From positions 257,413 through 321,412 of the forward strand of contig NZ_JAUNKO010000002.1 in the NCBI RefSeq assembly GCF_030532715.1: a stretch of DNA of 64,000 nucleotides, in the 5' to 3' direction. Of the stretch, positions 1-7,882 are shown in pieces. The notes under the pieces were generated by a model that did not search any database, was not told where the DNA came from, and was given only the letters and a program-made list of their open reading frames with translations. How positions within the stretch are numbered: position 1 is the stretch's first letter; every line of letters starts with the position of its first letter. The stretch is from Corynebacterium sp. GTDB taxonomy: Bacteria; Actinomycetota; Actinomycetes; Mycobacteriales; Mycobacteriaceae. The position numbers and the translations under genes are program-made.

Positions 1-125
1 TGCCTGACTGAGGGGGTTTCGTGGGGCCGCGTTCGTTGCAATATGACTACAACAATGAAGGCCGATTATTTTTCAGGGCGCTGGCGTCCTGAAACTGTGC
101 AATCCAGGGGATGTTTACTGCTGGG

Positions 126-608
126 TTAGTCGTCGCCGAGTTGGGCGTCGAGGCGTTTGATATCGCGCCGGCGTTGGTTGCGCATCGAAATGGGAACTGC
201 AATGAGTGCGAAGACGAATCCTACGATTGCTCCGCCGATGATTCCCCAGTGGCTGCTTGCGGGTTCGGCGACGCTGACGCTGTACCACATGCCGGCCACC
301 CATAAGATGCCGCTGGCGCCGACGCTTAGCATTTCGAGTTTGCTCAACCGGAGATTTACCGGGACGGGGATATGGTTGCGTAACCACCGAGTGCCAATGA
401 TGGAGCCTAATAGGATCGGCACGATCATGAGGAGCGAAATATAGCTGTATCGACTGGGTAATACCCAAGCAACGATTGCTGCAACCCAGAAGGAGATTAA
501 AGTTGTGGCGGCTTGGGTGATTGAGTTTGCCTGGTGGACGATCGCGGCTTGGTATTCGTCCTCGGTTTTTTGGTTGATTGTTTCGATGACTGAGTTTGCA
601 AAGTTCAT
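126..608 (-). CDS. Small membrane protein paired with XRE regulator
   Basis: This is a 160-aa integral membrane protein of unknown function. About four hydrophobic segments are visible: two adjacent ones after a 25-residue soluble N-terminus, then two more following a basic loop (GTRWLRNH). The C-terminus is cytoplasmic-looking and charged (RNQRRRDIKRLDAQ). The start is placed at the ATG of MNFANS because it lies 4 bp after the stop of the XRE regulator gene; the longer upstream reading overlaps that regulator in another frame. Small XRE regulators followed by a short multi-spanning membrane protein are a common bacterial two-gene arrangement of poorly known role. I do not recognise the specific family. 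Confidence 0.75.
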   Translation of the reverse strand: MNFANSVIETINQKTEDEYQAAIVHQANSITQAATTLISFWVAAIVAWVLPSRYSYISLLMIVPILLGSIIGTRWLRNHIPVPVNLRLSKLEMLSVGASGILWVAGMWYSVSVAEPASSHWGIIGGAIVGFVFALIAVPISMRNQRRRDIKRLDAQLGDD

Positions 609-612
609 TGCC

Positions 613-804
613 TTATCCTTCCTGTTCTTCTCCGAATACTTGCTCGACTGTTTTGCCGAGAATCCGGCAGATCGCAAGGGCAAGATGCACGGAAGGCGAA
701 TAGTTTCCTTTCTCAATATTGGCGATGGTCTGGCGTGAAACTCCGACCTGCTGGGCGAGCTCCGCTTGGGAGAGCTCGGCCCAGCGTCGGTACTTTCGCA
801 CCAT
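613..804 (-). CDS. Small XRE-family transcriptional regulator
   Basis: This 63-aa protein is almost entirely one Cro/C1-type helix-turn-helix (LSQAELAQQVGVSRQTIANI, residues 11-30), followed by the dimerisation-type helix LALAICRILGKTVEQVF. Start MVRKYRRW is preferred; longer in-frame starts would read through the putative operator at 838-855. It is followed 4 bp later by the membrane protein gene, so the two are probably translationally linked. The palindrome just upstream overlaps the likely promoter and suggests autoregulation. The family normally acts as a repressor of its own operon. Confidence 0.85.
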   Translation of the reverse strand: MVRKYRRWAELSQAELAQQVGVSRQTIANIEKGNYSPSVHLALAICRILGKTVEQVFGEEQEG

Positions 805-837
805 GTTCGCCGACTGTGACGTGTTCACATGACAAAG

Positions 838-855
838 TGTAAAAGATACTTTACA
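838..855 (-). promoter_or_regulatory. Palindromic operator/promoter of the XRE operon
   Basis: TGTAAAAGATACTTTACA is an almost perfect inverted repeat (TGTAAA ... TTTACA). On the minus strand it contains the -10-like hexamers TAAAGT and TACACT, 30-50 bp before the regulator start. The overlap of operator and promoter is what an autorepressor would need. Binding by the downstream XRE protein is inference. Confidence 0.5.
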
Positions 856-957
856 AAGCGGCAAGGAAACCGGTCGGAATGTGAATAAAACTCGATAACC
901 GGGGTGCGAGCGACCAGGCAGTGGGATTTGTGCCTTGTGTTTTGGGCAGGCGGGAAT

Positions 958-987
958 CGGCGATGGTCAGCACAAGGACCATCGCCG
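958..987. repeat. 11-bp inverted repeat (hairpin) in intergenic region
   Basis: Arms CGGCGATGGTC (958-968) and GACCATCGCCG (977-987) are perfectly complementary around an 8-nt loop. No T-run follows on either strand, so it is not a standard intrinsic terminator. It sits between the end of dapD (1103) and the XRE operon promoter. Apart from this hairpin and the operator, I see nothing in 856-1102. Confidence 0.5.
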
Positions 988-1102
988 TGGGAGTGTAAAG
1001 CTGGATGCTAGCCGTGGCGTGGCTCAGCATTCAAAGGGCGAGCCCAATCCCAATCTGGGCGGCCACATAGGCCGGCGCCCCAGCCCCCCGAAATGTAGAA
1101 AT

Positions 1103-2080
1103 CTAGTTCGCGTGCAGGTCGGCGTTGAGCTCCACGGCGGCAGATTTCCACGGGGTAGCTTCGATGGCGCCGGTGATGGAGTTGCGGCGGAAAAGCACGT
1201 TGTTTGCGCCGGAAAGTTCCACTGCCTTTACTGCGTAGCCGTTGGATTTGCCGAAGGCTTTGGCAACGTCACCAAATACGGTGACTTTGGATCCAGCGGT
1301 GACGTAGAGGCCGGCCTCGACCACGCAGTCGTCGCCAAGCGAAATGCCTAAGCCGGAGTTCGCGCCGAGTAGGCAACGTTGCCCCACGGAAATAACTTCT
1401 TTGCCGCCGCCGGACAGGGTGCCCATGATGGATGCGCCGCCGCCTACGTCGGAGCCGTCGCCGACAACGACGCCACCGGAAATGCGGCCTTCCACCATGG
1501 AGGAGCCGAGGGTGCCGGCGTTGAAGTTGACAAAGCCTTCGTGCATGACAGTGGTGCCTTCGGCGAGGTGTGCGCCGAGGCGGACGCGGTCGGCGTCACC
1601 TATGCGTACGCCGGTGGGCATGACGTAGTCAACCATGCGCGGGAATTTGTCCACGGAGTAGACGGTTACCGGGCCCCGGGTTTGCAGCGCCGCCCGCGTG
1701 AGTTCGAAACCTTGTACGGCACACGGGCCGTGGTTGGTCCATACGACGTTCGCAAGCAGACCGAACACGCCGTCGAGGTTTGCGCCGTGCGGGCGGACGA
1801 GCCGGTGGGACAGCAGGTGCAGCCGCAGATAGGCATCGTGCGCGTCGATGGGCGCTGCGTCGAGGTCCGCGATGGTGGTGTGGATGAGTACGCGTTCGGT
1901 GTTGCGGAGGTCATCCCGCCCAGCCAAGGCGACGAGTTGTGGGTGTTGATCGTCGCCGGTAACGCGCTCGGTTCCCGCAGGAAGGGAATCGTCACTGAGT
2001 TCGGGTTGGGGGAACCAACAGTCGAGGACGGTGCCGTCGTGGGCGTAGGTTGCTAATCCGTAAGCTTGTGCTGCAGTCAT
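1103..2080 (-). CDS. dapD: Tetrahydrodipicolinate N-succinyltransferase DapD
   Basis: This 325-aa enzyme transfers succinyl from succinyl-CoA to tetrahydrodipicolinate in the succinylase branch of lysine/meso-diaminopimelate synthesis, in the cytosol. The N-terminal domain is followed by a left-handed beta-helix of hexapeptide repeats. The actinobacterial hallmark [14 protein letters not shown] is present, followed by the continuation [18 protein letters not shown]. The full length agrees with the actinobacterial DapD class. It is followed upstream on the same strand by an amino-acid permease and a second DapD-like gene, with dapE divergent. Of the two paralogues this one keeps the canonical active-region sequence and is the likelier main DapD. 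Confidence 0.93.
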   Translation of the reverse strand: MTAAQAYGLATYAHDGTVLDCWFPQPELSDDSLPAGTERVTGDDQHPQLVALAGRDDLRNTERVLIHTTIADLDAAPIDAHDAYLRLHLLSHRLVRPHGANLDGVFGLLANVVWTNHGPCAVQGFELTRAALQTRGPVTVYSVDKFPRMVDYVMPTGVRIGDADRVRLGAHLAEGTTVMHEGFVNFNAGTLGSSMVEGRISGGVVVGDGSDVGGGASIMGTLSGGGKEVISVGQRCLLGANSGLGISLGDDCVVEAGLYVTAGSKVTVFGDVAKAFGKSNGYAVKAVELSGANNVLFRRNSITGAIEATPWKSAAVELNADLHAN

Positions 2081-2091
2081 GGGATCTAAGG

Positions 2092-3489
2092 TTACCGCAC
2101 GGCCTTTTCATCGGTGGCGGCGTCCGCCGGTCGGCGCCGCGGAATCGCGGACAGGAGCACCAGCACCACGCAGATGACGGTGACGGAGGTGATTTGGCTG
2201 CGGGACTGGGGGTCGGCAAGCATGAGTAGGGTGAGGCCAACGAGGCAGGCCACAGTCAGCCACGGTAGCCACGGCCAACCCCACATTCGAACAGACACAT
2301 TTTCCTGCTTGGCCAGTTCTGGGCGGAGTTTGATGTAGCTGAGGCCGATGACAACCCAGAGGACCACCAGGCAGCCGCCCACGGCGTTGAGTAGGAAGTC
2401 CAGCAGGCCTTCCGGGTTCCAGTACTGCAAGCCGACCGATGCGAATGCGAACACCATGGACAGCAGCACGGCGTTAATTGGCACGCCTTGTTTGTTGGTG
2501 GAGGCGAACAGGGCGGGGGCGTCGCCACGCTGTGCGAGGGAGAAGCAGAGGCGTGAGGTGGCGTAAATCTGGGCGTTGAATGCCGAAAGCAACGCCAGCA
2601 CAATCACGGCTTCCATGATGCCCACGATGCCCGGAATGTTCGCCCTAGCCAGGATCACGGTAAACGGAGACTCGGCGGCGGACTTCGCGCCGTCGATCTG
2701 CGCGTAGGGGAGCAGGAAGGTAATGACCAGCACCGAGCCCAAGTAGAACACGGAAATGCGCCAAATCACGGACCGCACCGCGGTGGCAATCGCACTCGAA
2801 GGGTTGTCCGATTCCGCGGCGGCGATGGTGATGATTTCGATGCCGCCGAACGCGAACGCAACAGCCAGCAAACCGGTGGCCCACCCGGAGATGCCATTGG
2901 GCATGAAGCCAGCCTCGCCGAGGAAGTTACTGGTGCCCACGTATTCCGAACCGGGCAACAGGCCGAAGATCAGCAACGTACCAATGGCCAGGAACGCAAT
3001 GATCACGGCGACCTTGATAAAAGCGAACCAGAATTCGAACTCACCGAAGCCGCCGACTTGGGCGAGGTTTACGGCGGCAAAAAATGCTACGCACACCAGT
3101 GCGGGAATCCATGGGTCGACGCCGAACCATTGGCCCATGAATGCCGCCGCACCGGTCATTTCCGCACCCAGCACCATGGTGAGCATGAACCAGTACAGCC
3201 AGCCAAGCGAGAAACCGGCCCACCGTCCGAACGCCATTTCGGCGTAGGTGGAAAAGGAGCCGGAAGCGGGGCGCGCCGAGGCCATTTCGCCCAGCATTTG
3301 CATGATGCACACAATCACCGCACCCGCGAGCATGTACGCCAGCAACACCGAAGGGCCGGCGGCACGGATGCCCACGCCGGTGCCGAGGAACAGCCCGGCG
3401 CCGATCGCGGACCCGAGGCCCATCATCGTGAGGTGGCGTGTTTTCAGGCCGGAACCGAGTCCGGCTTCTGCGGTATCCACGTTCGTCAT
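2092..3489 (-). CDS. APC-family amino acid permease
   Basis: This 465-aa protein has about twelve hydrophobic segments and the amino-acid/polyamine/organocation (AAT subgroup) N-terminal signature [15 protein letters not shown]. The segments [15 protein letters not shown] and [22 protein letters not shown] are also typical of AroP/GabP/ProY-like permeases. The start at [10 protein letters not shown] places a short charged N-terminus before TM1; the longer reading adds an unlikely hydrophobic leader. It lies 11 bp from dapD and between the two dapD paralogues, so it may be co-expressed with lysine biosynthesis. The substrate cannot be told from sequence. Confidence 0.85.
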   Translation of the reverse strand: MTNVDTAEAGLGSGLKTRHLTMMGLGSAIGAGLFLGTGVGIRAAGPSVLLAYMLAGAVIVCIMQMLGEMASARPASGSFSTYAEMAFGRWAGFSLGWLYWFMLTMVLGAEMTGAAAFMGQWFGVDPWIPALVCVAFFAAVNLAQVGGFGEFEFWFAFIKVAVIIAFLAIGTLLIFGLLPGSEYVGTSNFLGEAGFMPNGISGWATGLLAVAFAFGGIEIITIAAAESDNPSSAIATAVRSVIWRISVFYLGSVLVITFLLPYAQIDGAKSAAESPFTVILARANIPGIVGIMEAVIVLALLSAFNAQIYATSRLCFSLAQRGDAPALFASTNKQGVPINAVLLSMVFAFASVGLQYWNPEGLLDFLLNAVGGCLVVLWVVIGLSYIKLRPELAKQENVSVRMWGWPWLPWLTVACLVGLTLLMLADPQSRSQITSVTVICVVLVLLSAIPRRRPADAATDEKAVR

Positions 3490-3585
3490 GGGGTTTACCC
3501 TATATTGCAACGTTACGAGTGTCCCGCTTGCCCCCAAGAAAACGAACTTTACCCCCATTTGTGCAGCTTCGCGGGGTAGGCGATC

Positions 3586-4521
3586 CTAGACTCGCCGGGC
3601 GACGATTTCCCGATAACCAGGCTCTACGCGCAGCTGCCAATTGTGTTGCTCGGCGATTCGCGCGGCGGGGGCGAGTTCGTCGTGGTCTGCGAAATACAGC
3701 AGTGTATCTGGCTCGACGATGACATTGTTGCCCACGTGGCAGTTGTCGCCGAGAGAAATGCCGATGATTCCGGAGCTCACCCCGAACCGACAATTCTCGC
3801 CGATCACGAGCGGGATGCGCCCGCCGTCTTCGGTGCGCTGGCACATAATGGTGGCGGAAAGCCCCACCTTGGTGCCTTCCCCGATAACCACACCGGAGGA
3901 CAACCGCCCTTCAACTTTCGCCGGCCCGAGTGTGCCGGAGTTAAAGGACACGAACCCTTCCCGCATGACGGATGTGCCGGGCGAGAGGTAGGCGCCTAGC
4001 CGCACCCGTTCCGCCTCGGCGATGTGCACGCCGGTGGGCACCACGTAGTCAACCATGCGGGGTAGCCGGTCGATGCCGTAGACGTGGATTAATCCCCGCG
4101 AGCGCAGTGAGGTGCGGACAAACTCGAAATTGTCCGGCAGGCAGGGGCCCTTGTTGGTCCACACGACGGTGGCTAACCGCTCCATGATGCCCTCGACGTT
4201 GATTTCGTGCGGGCGCACCATGCGGTGCGAAAGGAGGTGGAGGCGCAGGTAGGCGTCGTGCGCGTCTACTGCGGGTTGGGCGAGGGATTTGATTGAAGTT
4301 TTGATAGCCACTTGCTCTACCATGCGGTCTTCATCAAGTTTGACTAGTGAGAGCATTTTGGGCGAAAGGTCTTGGGCGCCGAGGCGTTCGGAGCCGGTGC
4401 GGGTGAGGCCCGTGGACAACTCGGGATGGGGGAACCAAGTGTCCAGTACTGTTCCATCCATTGCGATATTAGCGATGCCAACGGCGTGCGCACCCACGCC
4501 ATGCAAACCCTGAATCGTCAT
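3586..4521 (-). CDS. DapD-like succinyltransferase paralogue (DapD2)
   Basis: This 311-aa paralogue aligns along its length with the DapD at 1103-2080 (shared [40 protein letters not shown]). The segment corresponding to [13 protein letters not shown] is replaced by SATIMCQRTEDGG, and the C-terminal end differs, so kinetics, cofactor use or substrate may have changed. Corynebacteria are known to carry a second DapD-type gene in this neighbourhood. The start ATG (MTIQGLHGVG) faces the dapE start across 60 bp, so the two genes share a divergent promoter region. Confidence 0.85.
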   Translation of the reverse strand: MTIQGLHGVGAHAVGIANIAMDGTVLDTWFPHPELSTGLTRTGSERLGAQDLSPKMLSLVKLDEDRMVEQVAIKTSIKSLAQPAVDAHDAYLRLHLLSHRMVRPHEINVEGIMERLATVVWTNKGPCLPDNFEFVRTSLRSRGLIHVYGIDRLPRMVDYVVPTGVHIAEAERVRLGAYLSPGTSVMREGFVSFNSGTLGPAKVEGRLSSGVVIGEGTKVGLSATIMCQRTEDGGRIPLVIGENCRFGVSSGIIGISLGDNCHVGNNVIVEPDTLLYFADHDELAPAARIAEQHNWQLRVEPGYREIVARRV

Positions 4522-4568
4522 ATGTTTATCGTACTGTGCCGTGTGTAGGTCACCCGCGATTAGGTGGC

Positions 4569-4574
4569 TAGAGT
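4569..4574 (+). promoter_or_regulatory. -10 box of leaderless dapE transcript
   Basis: TAGAGT matches the actinobacterial TAnAnT -10 consensus and ends 7 nt before the GTG at 4582. That would put the transcription start at or next to the start codon. There is no good Shine-Dalgarno before this GTG, which fits leaderless translation. A recognisable -35 is not evident. Confidence 0.5.
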
Positions 4575-4581
4575 TGGGTGC

Positions 4582-5661
4582 GTGAATTCACTTAATCTGA
4601 CAGCGGATCCGGTTCGCCTCACCGCCGAACTTGTGGATATTCCTAGCCCTTCCCACCATGAGGGCCCCATCGCCGATGCGGTTGAGGCGGCGGTGCGCGC
4701 CATCGACGGCGTCGAGGTGCTGCGTTTTCGCAACAATGTTCTTGCCCGGACGAATCGGGGGTTTGCTACTCGCGTAATCCTCGCCGGGCATTTGGATACC
4801 GTGCCGCCCGCCGACAATGTTCCATCCCACCGCGAAGGCGATATTTTGTTCGGTTGTGGCACGGTGGATATGAAGAGTGGCGACGCCGTGTTCCTTCATG
4901 CCCTTGCTACGCTTGCGGGTTCGGAACATTTGCGCCGCGACATTACCTTGATTTGTTACGAGGGTGAGGAAGTTTCGGACGAGTTCAATGGCCTAGGTCA
5001 TATTGCCGCCGAGCACCCGGAGTGGTTGCGCGGGGATGTGGCGATTTTGGGGGAGCCGTCGGGTGCGATGATTGAGGCGGGTTGCCAGGGTTCGATTCGT
5101 CTGCGCATTACGGCGACGGGGAAGCGCGCGCATTCGGCGCGTGGGTGGATGGGGGTGAACGCCATGCACGTGTTGGCTCCGGTGATTTCGCGGGTTGCGT
5201 CGTACGAGGCACGGCAGGTGGATATCGACGGCTGCTCCTACCGGGAGGGGCTCAACATCGTCCACTGTGAAAGCGGCGTGGCCACCAATACGATTCCGGA
5301 TGAGGCGTGGATGTTTGTGAATTTCCGCTTCGCCCCGGATCGCAGCGTTGACGATGCGTTGTCGCATATGTTGGAGGTGCTGGCGTTGCCCGCCGGGGTG
5401 GAGTATCACGTTGATGATGCTGTCTCGGGCGCGCTACCTGGCCTTTCGCAGCCGGCTGCTGCAGAGCTCGTGTCCGCTACCGGCGGGAAGTTCCGCGCCA
5501 AGTACGGTTGGACTGATGTGTCTCGGTTTTCCGCGCTCGGTATCCCAGCCGTGAATTTCGGCCCGGGTGATCCGGCGTATTGTCACACCCGCGACGAGCA
5601 GTGCCCAGTGGGCATGATTACGTCCGTGTCCGAGACGCTGCACAAGTACCTCACTACGTAG
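4582..5661 (+). CDS. dapE: Succinyl-diaminopimelate desuccinylase DapE
   Basis: This 359-aa M20-family metallopeptidase hydrolyses N-succinyl-LL-2,6-diaminopimelate, three steps after DapD (via DapC). Metal-site motifs are visible: [47 protein letters not shown] and a C-terminal histidine in [12 protein letters not shown]. The dimerisation insert carries [16 protein letters not shown]. The start is taken as the GTG of [10 protein letters not shown], which matches the corynebacterial N-terminus as I remember it and sits behind a leaderless-type -10. An in-frame GTG at 4564 would add six residues. It is divergent from dapD2. Confidence 0.93.
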   Translation: MNSLNLTADPVRLTAELVDIPSPSHHEGPIADAVEAAVRAIDGVEVLRFRNNVLARTNRGFATRVILAGHLDTVPPADNVPSHREGDILFGCGTVDMKSGDAVFLHALATLAGSEHLRRDITLICYEGEEVSDEFNGLGHIAAEHPEWLRGDVAILGEPSGAMIEAGCQGSIRLRITATGKRAHSARGWMGVNAMHVLAPVISRVASYEARQVDIDGCSYREGLNIVHCESGVATNTIPDEAWMFVNFRFAPDRSVDDALSHMLEVLALPAGVEYHVDDAVSGALPGLSQPAAAELVSATGGKFRAKYGWTDVSRFSALGIPAVNFGPGDPAYCHTRDEQCPVGMITSVSETLHKYLTT

Positions 5662-5677
5662 TTCGATTGGAACCGAC

Positions 5678-6409
5678 ATGAACAAAAAGCGCCGCCCACC
5701 ACAGATGCGCGGACCTGTGCTGTCCACGCAACCTGTGGAGACCACCACCGATCAGCGTCTTCTCGACGGCCGCCCCGACTCCGACTGGCTGCACAAGGAT
5801 CCGTGGCGGGTGCTGCGGATCCAAAGCGAATTTGTCAATGGGTTCGGCGCGTTGGCGGAGATTCCCACCGCCGTGACGGTGTTCGGGTCCGCCCGTATCA
5901 ACGGCAACCATCCGTACTATGTCAAGGGTGTGGAGTTGGGGAAGCGTCTCACGGAGGCTGGCTATGCGGTGATTACTGGCGGCGGTCCGGGCTTGATGGA
6001 GGCGCCGAATCGGGGTGCCGTGGAGGCTGACGGCATGTCGGTGGGCCTGGGTATTGAGTTGCCGCATGAGCAGAGTTTGAATGATTGGATCGACCTGGGT
6101 TTAAACTTCCGCTATTTTTTCGTGCGGAAAACGATGTTCCTGAAGTATTCTCAGGCGTTTGTGTGTCTGCCCGGCGGCTTCGGCACTCTCGATGAATTGT
6201 TCGAGGTGCTGTGTATGGTGCAAACAGGGAAAATTACGAATTTCCCCATCGTATTAATGGGGGTTTCGTTCTGGGGTCCGCTGGTGGATTGGATTCGCGA
6301 ACACTTGGTCGCCGAGGGGATGATTTCCCCGCAGGACATGGATCTTTTTGTGCTGACAGATTCCGTTGAAGAGGCTGTGGACACGATTGTCGCAGCTCAC
6401 ACGCGTTAG
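5678..6409 (+). CDS. LOG-family (TIGR00730) nucleotide phosphoribohydrolase-like protein
   Basis: This 243-aa protein belongs to the LOG family, once called lysine decarboxylase-like. It has the Rossmann start AVTVFGSARI, GGGPGLMEAPNRGA (residues 101-114), the FVRKTMF motif near residue 150 and the diagnostic PGGFGTLDE (165-173). Characterised members release nucleobase from (cytokinin) riboside 5'-monophosphates. No lysine decarboxylase activity should be inferred. The about 60-residue N-terminal extension is usual for the actinobacterial group. It starts 16 bp after dapE on the same strand, so it is probably co-transcribed. Confidence 0.88.
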   Translation: MNKKRRPPQMRGPVLSTQPVETTTDQRLLDGRPDSDWLHKDPWRVLRIQSEFVNGFGALAEIPTAVTVFGSARINGNHPYYVKGVELGKRLTEAGYAVITGGGPGLMEAPNRGAVEADGMSVGLGIELPHEQSLNDWIDLGLNFRYFFVRKTMFLKYSQAFVCLPGGFGTLDELFEVLCMVQTGKITNFPIVLMGVSFWGPLVDWIREHLVAEGMISPQDMDLFVLTDSVEEAVDTIVAAHTR

Positions 6410-6417
6410 GGTGTTGT

Positions 6418-6699
6418 ATGCTGCTTTGGTTGGCTTACACGGTGGCCGTAATCATTGTGATTGTGATCCTCACGTTTGTGTTCGGCGCATTGTTTGGTCG
6501 TGGGGAGGAACTTCCGCCGCTGCCTGCAACGTCCGACATTATTTCGCACAACCGTGCGAGTATCGATCGGGGTGATATCACCGCCTTGCGTTTCGACACC
6601 GCCTTGCGGGGTTATAACCAACAACAAGTCGACGATGCTCTTGCTTACTTGCTTAAACAACAGCAGAAAAACAGGTTAGACTTGGAAGATACCAAGTAA
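6418..6699 (+). CDS. Small DivIVA-domain-like membrane protein
   Basis: This 93-aa protein has one N-terminal transmembrane helix (residues 1-27) followed by a soluble tail. The tail contains LRFDTALRGYNQQQVDDAL, which resembles the DivIVA-type F-x-x-x-x-x-G-Y motif found in actinobacterial small proteins. It begins 8 bp after the LOG gene and is likely in the dapE operon. DivIVA-like domains are linked to pole or septum recruitment; any such role here is inference. Confidence 0.75.
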   Translation: MLLWLAYTVAVIIVIVILTFVFGALFGRGEELPPLPATSDIISHNRASIDRGDITALRFDTALRGYNQQQVDDALAYLLKQQQKNRLDLEDTK

Positions 6700-6731
6700 A
6701 AACCTGAGCAATGTTTGGAGTTGGGTCACCG

Positions 6732-6899
6732 ATGGCAGCGATGAAGCCTAGGACCGGAAACGGCCCGATGGAAGCGGCGGAAGAAGGCCGGAAGATCGTC
6801 ATGAGGATTCCCACCGACGGCGGCGGCCGTTTGGTGGTGGAGCTGAATAAGCAAGAAGCCGCAGAACTTGGCGCGCTATTGGTCGCCGCTGCTGAATAG
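6732..6899 (+). CDS. DUF3117-family small protein
   Basis: This 55-aa protein begins MAAMKPRTGNGPMEAAEEG and continues with IPTDGGGRLVVELN, the hallmark of the actinobacterial DUF3117 family of unknown function. The start is set at the ATG of MAAMKPR, with a TTGGAG-like ribosome site upstream; the earlier ATG (6711) adds seven unconserved residues. It lies directly after the DivIVA-like gene. No function is known to me. Confidence 0.88.
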   Translation: MAAMKPRTGNGPMEAAEEGRKIVMRIPTDGGGRLVVELNKQEAAELGALLVAAAE

Positions 6900-6973
6900 T
6901 TCATTCGCAGTCTCCGATTGTTGCACATCCACCGAGCGTGAGGGGCGGGGCATTTTTTCGTGCCTGCTGCCGT

Positions 6974-6979
6974 TACAAT
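6974..6979 (+). promoter_or_regulatory. Candidate -10 box upstream of the RlmA-like gene
   Basis: TACAAT lies 36 bp before the ATG at 7016 and fits the TAnnnT -10 consensus. The gene also has a good ribosome site (AAAGGAGA). The -35 is not clear. Confidence 0.4.
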
Positions 6980-7015
6980 AGCCGAAACGCATACCTTTCA
7001 AAGGAGACGTACCGT

Positions 7016-7882
7016 ATGTTGACCGATGTCATCGATGTCCTCGCCGATCCGGTGGACGGCACGGCCTTGGCCATGGATGCTGGCGCGTTGAAATCCGCTT
7101 CGGGCAACGTGTATCCAATTGCGGCGGAGGGGTTTGTGACGCTCGCCGGTGGCGCCGGTTTGCGTTACACGGGGGATGACGCGGACATGATTCACTCCCG
7201 CGAGCTGTTTTTGTCCCGTGGGCATTACGGCCCGTTTGTGGAGGCAGTGTCCAACCAGGTGCATTGCGCCCTCGACGATGCGCACTTGGGTGAGGATACC
7301 GCACCGGTGATCTGCGAAATTGGCGCTGGCACTGGGTATTATCTTTCCCACACGCTGGATGACGTCGCTGGTGCTCGCGGCGTCGGCATTGATGTGTCCG
7401 TGCCTGCGGCGAAGCATTTGGCCCGGTGCCATCCGCGTGCTGGGGCTGTGGTTGCGGACGCGTGGGCGCGCCTGCCGTTGCAGGATGCTTCCATCGACGC
7501 GATTACCGTGATTTTCGCCCCCCGCAACGCCGCCGAGTTTGCCCGCGTGCTGAAACCCGGCGGCCAGGTGGTAGTGCTTACCGACGACGCGGGCCACCTC
7601 GCCGAACTGCGCGAACCGTTAGGCATTATTGATGTGGAACGCGGAAAAGTTGATCGCATGATCGAGCAGGCCGCCGGCCATTTGGTGCCGGTTGGGGAGC
7701 CGGAGCCGGTGGAATTCCGCATGACGCTGGACCAGGATTCCATCGCCCACCAGATCGGCATGAGCCCGTCGGCGCGGCACATCCACCCCGATGTGCTTGC
7801 CGAACGTATCGCCGCGCTGCCGAAACAGATGGAAGTCACCGCCCGCGCGGTGATTACCCGGCTGGCCCGCGCTGGGGCTTAG
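7016..7882 (+). CDS. RlmA-like 23S rRNA (guanine-N1) methyltransferase
   Basis: This 288-aa SAM-dependent methyltransferase resembles RlmA(I/II), which methylates G745/G748 in 23S rRNA. The short N-terminal part (VLADPVDGTAL ... GNVYPI) is where RlmA carries a zinc site. The SAM-binding motif is ICEIGAGTGYYLSH, followed by GVGIDVSVPAAKHLAR and the motif IFAPRNAAEFARVLKPGG. No CxxC zinc pair is visible in the first 30 residues, which is unlike E. coli RlmA. The start follows AAAGGAGACGTACCGT. Its stop overlaps by 4 bp the stop of the convergent GH32-like gene. Confidence 0.8.
   Translation: MLTDVIDVLADPVDGTALAMDAGALKSASGNVYPIAAEGFVTLAGGAGLRYTGDDADMIHSRELFLSRGHYGPFVEAVSNQVHCALDDAHLGEDTAPVICEIGAGTGYYLSHTLDDVAGARGVGIDVSVPAAKHLARCHPRAGAVVADAWARLPLQDASIDAITVIFAPRNAAEFARVLKPGGQVVVLTDDAGHLAELREPLGIIDVERGKVDRMIEQAAGHLVPVGEPEPVEFRMTLDQDSIAHQIGMSPSARHIHPDVLAERIAALPKQMEVTARAVITRLARAGA

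Noticed and set aside
1..125. Possible gene end at left edge
   Set aside because: No frame with coding character or recognisable motif is seen; treated as intergenic.
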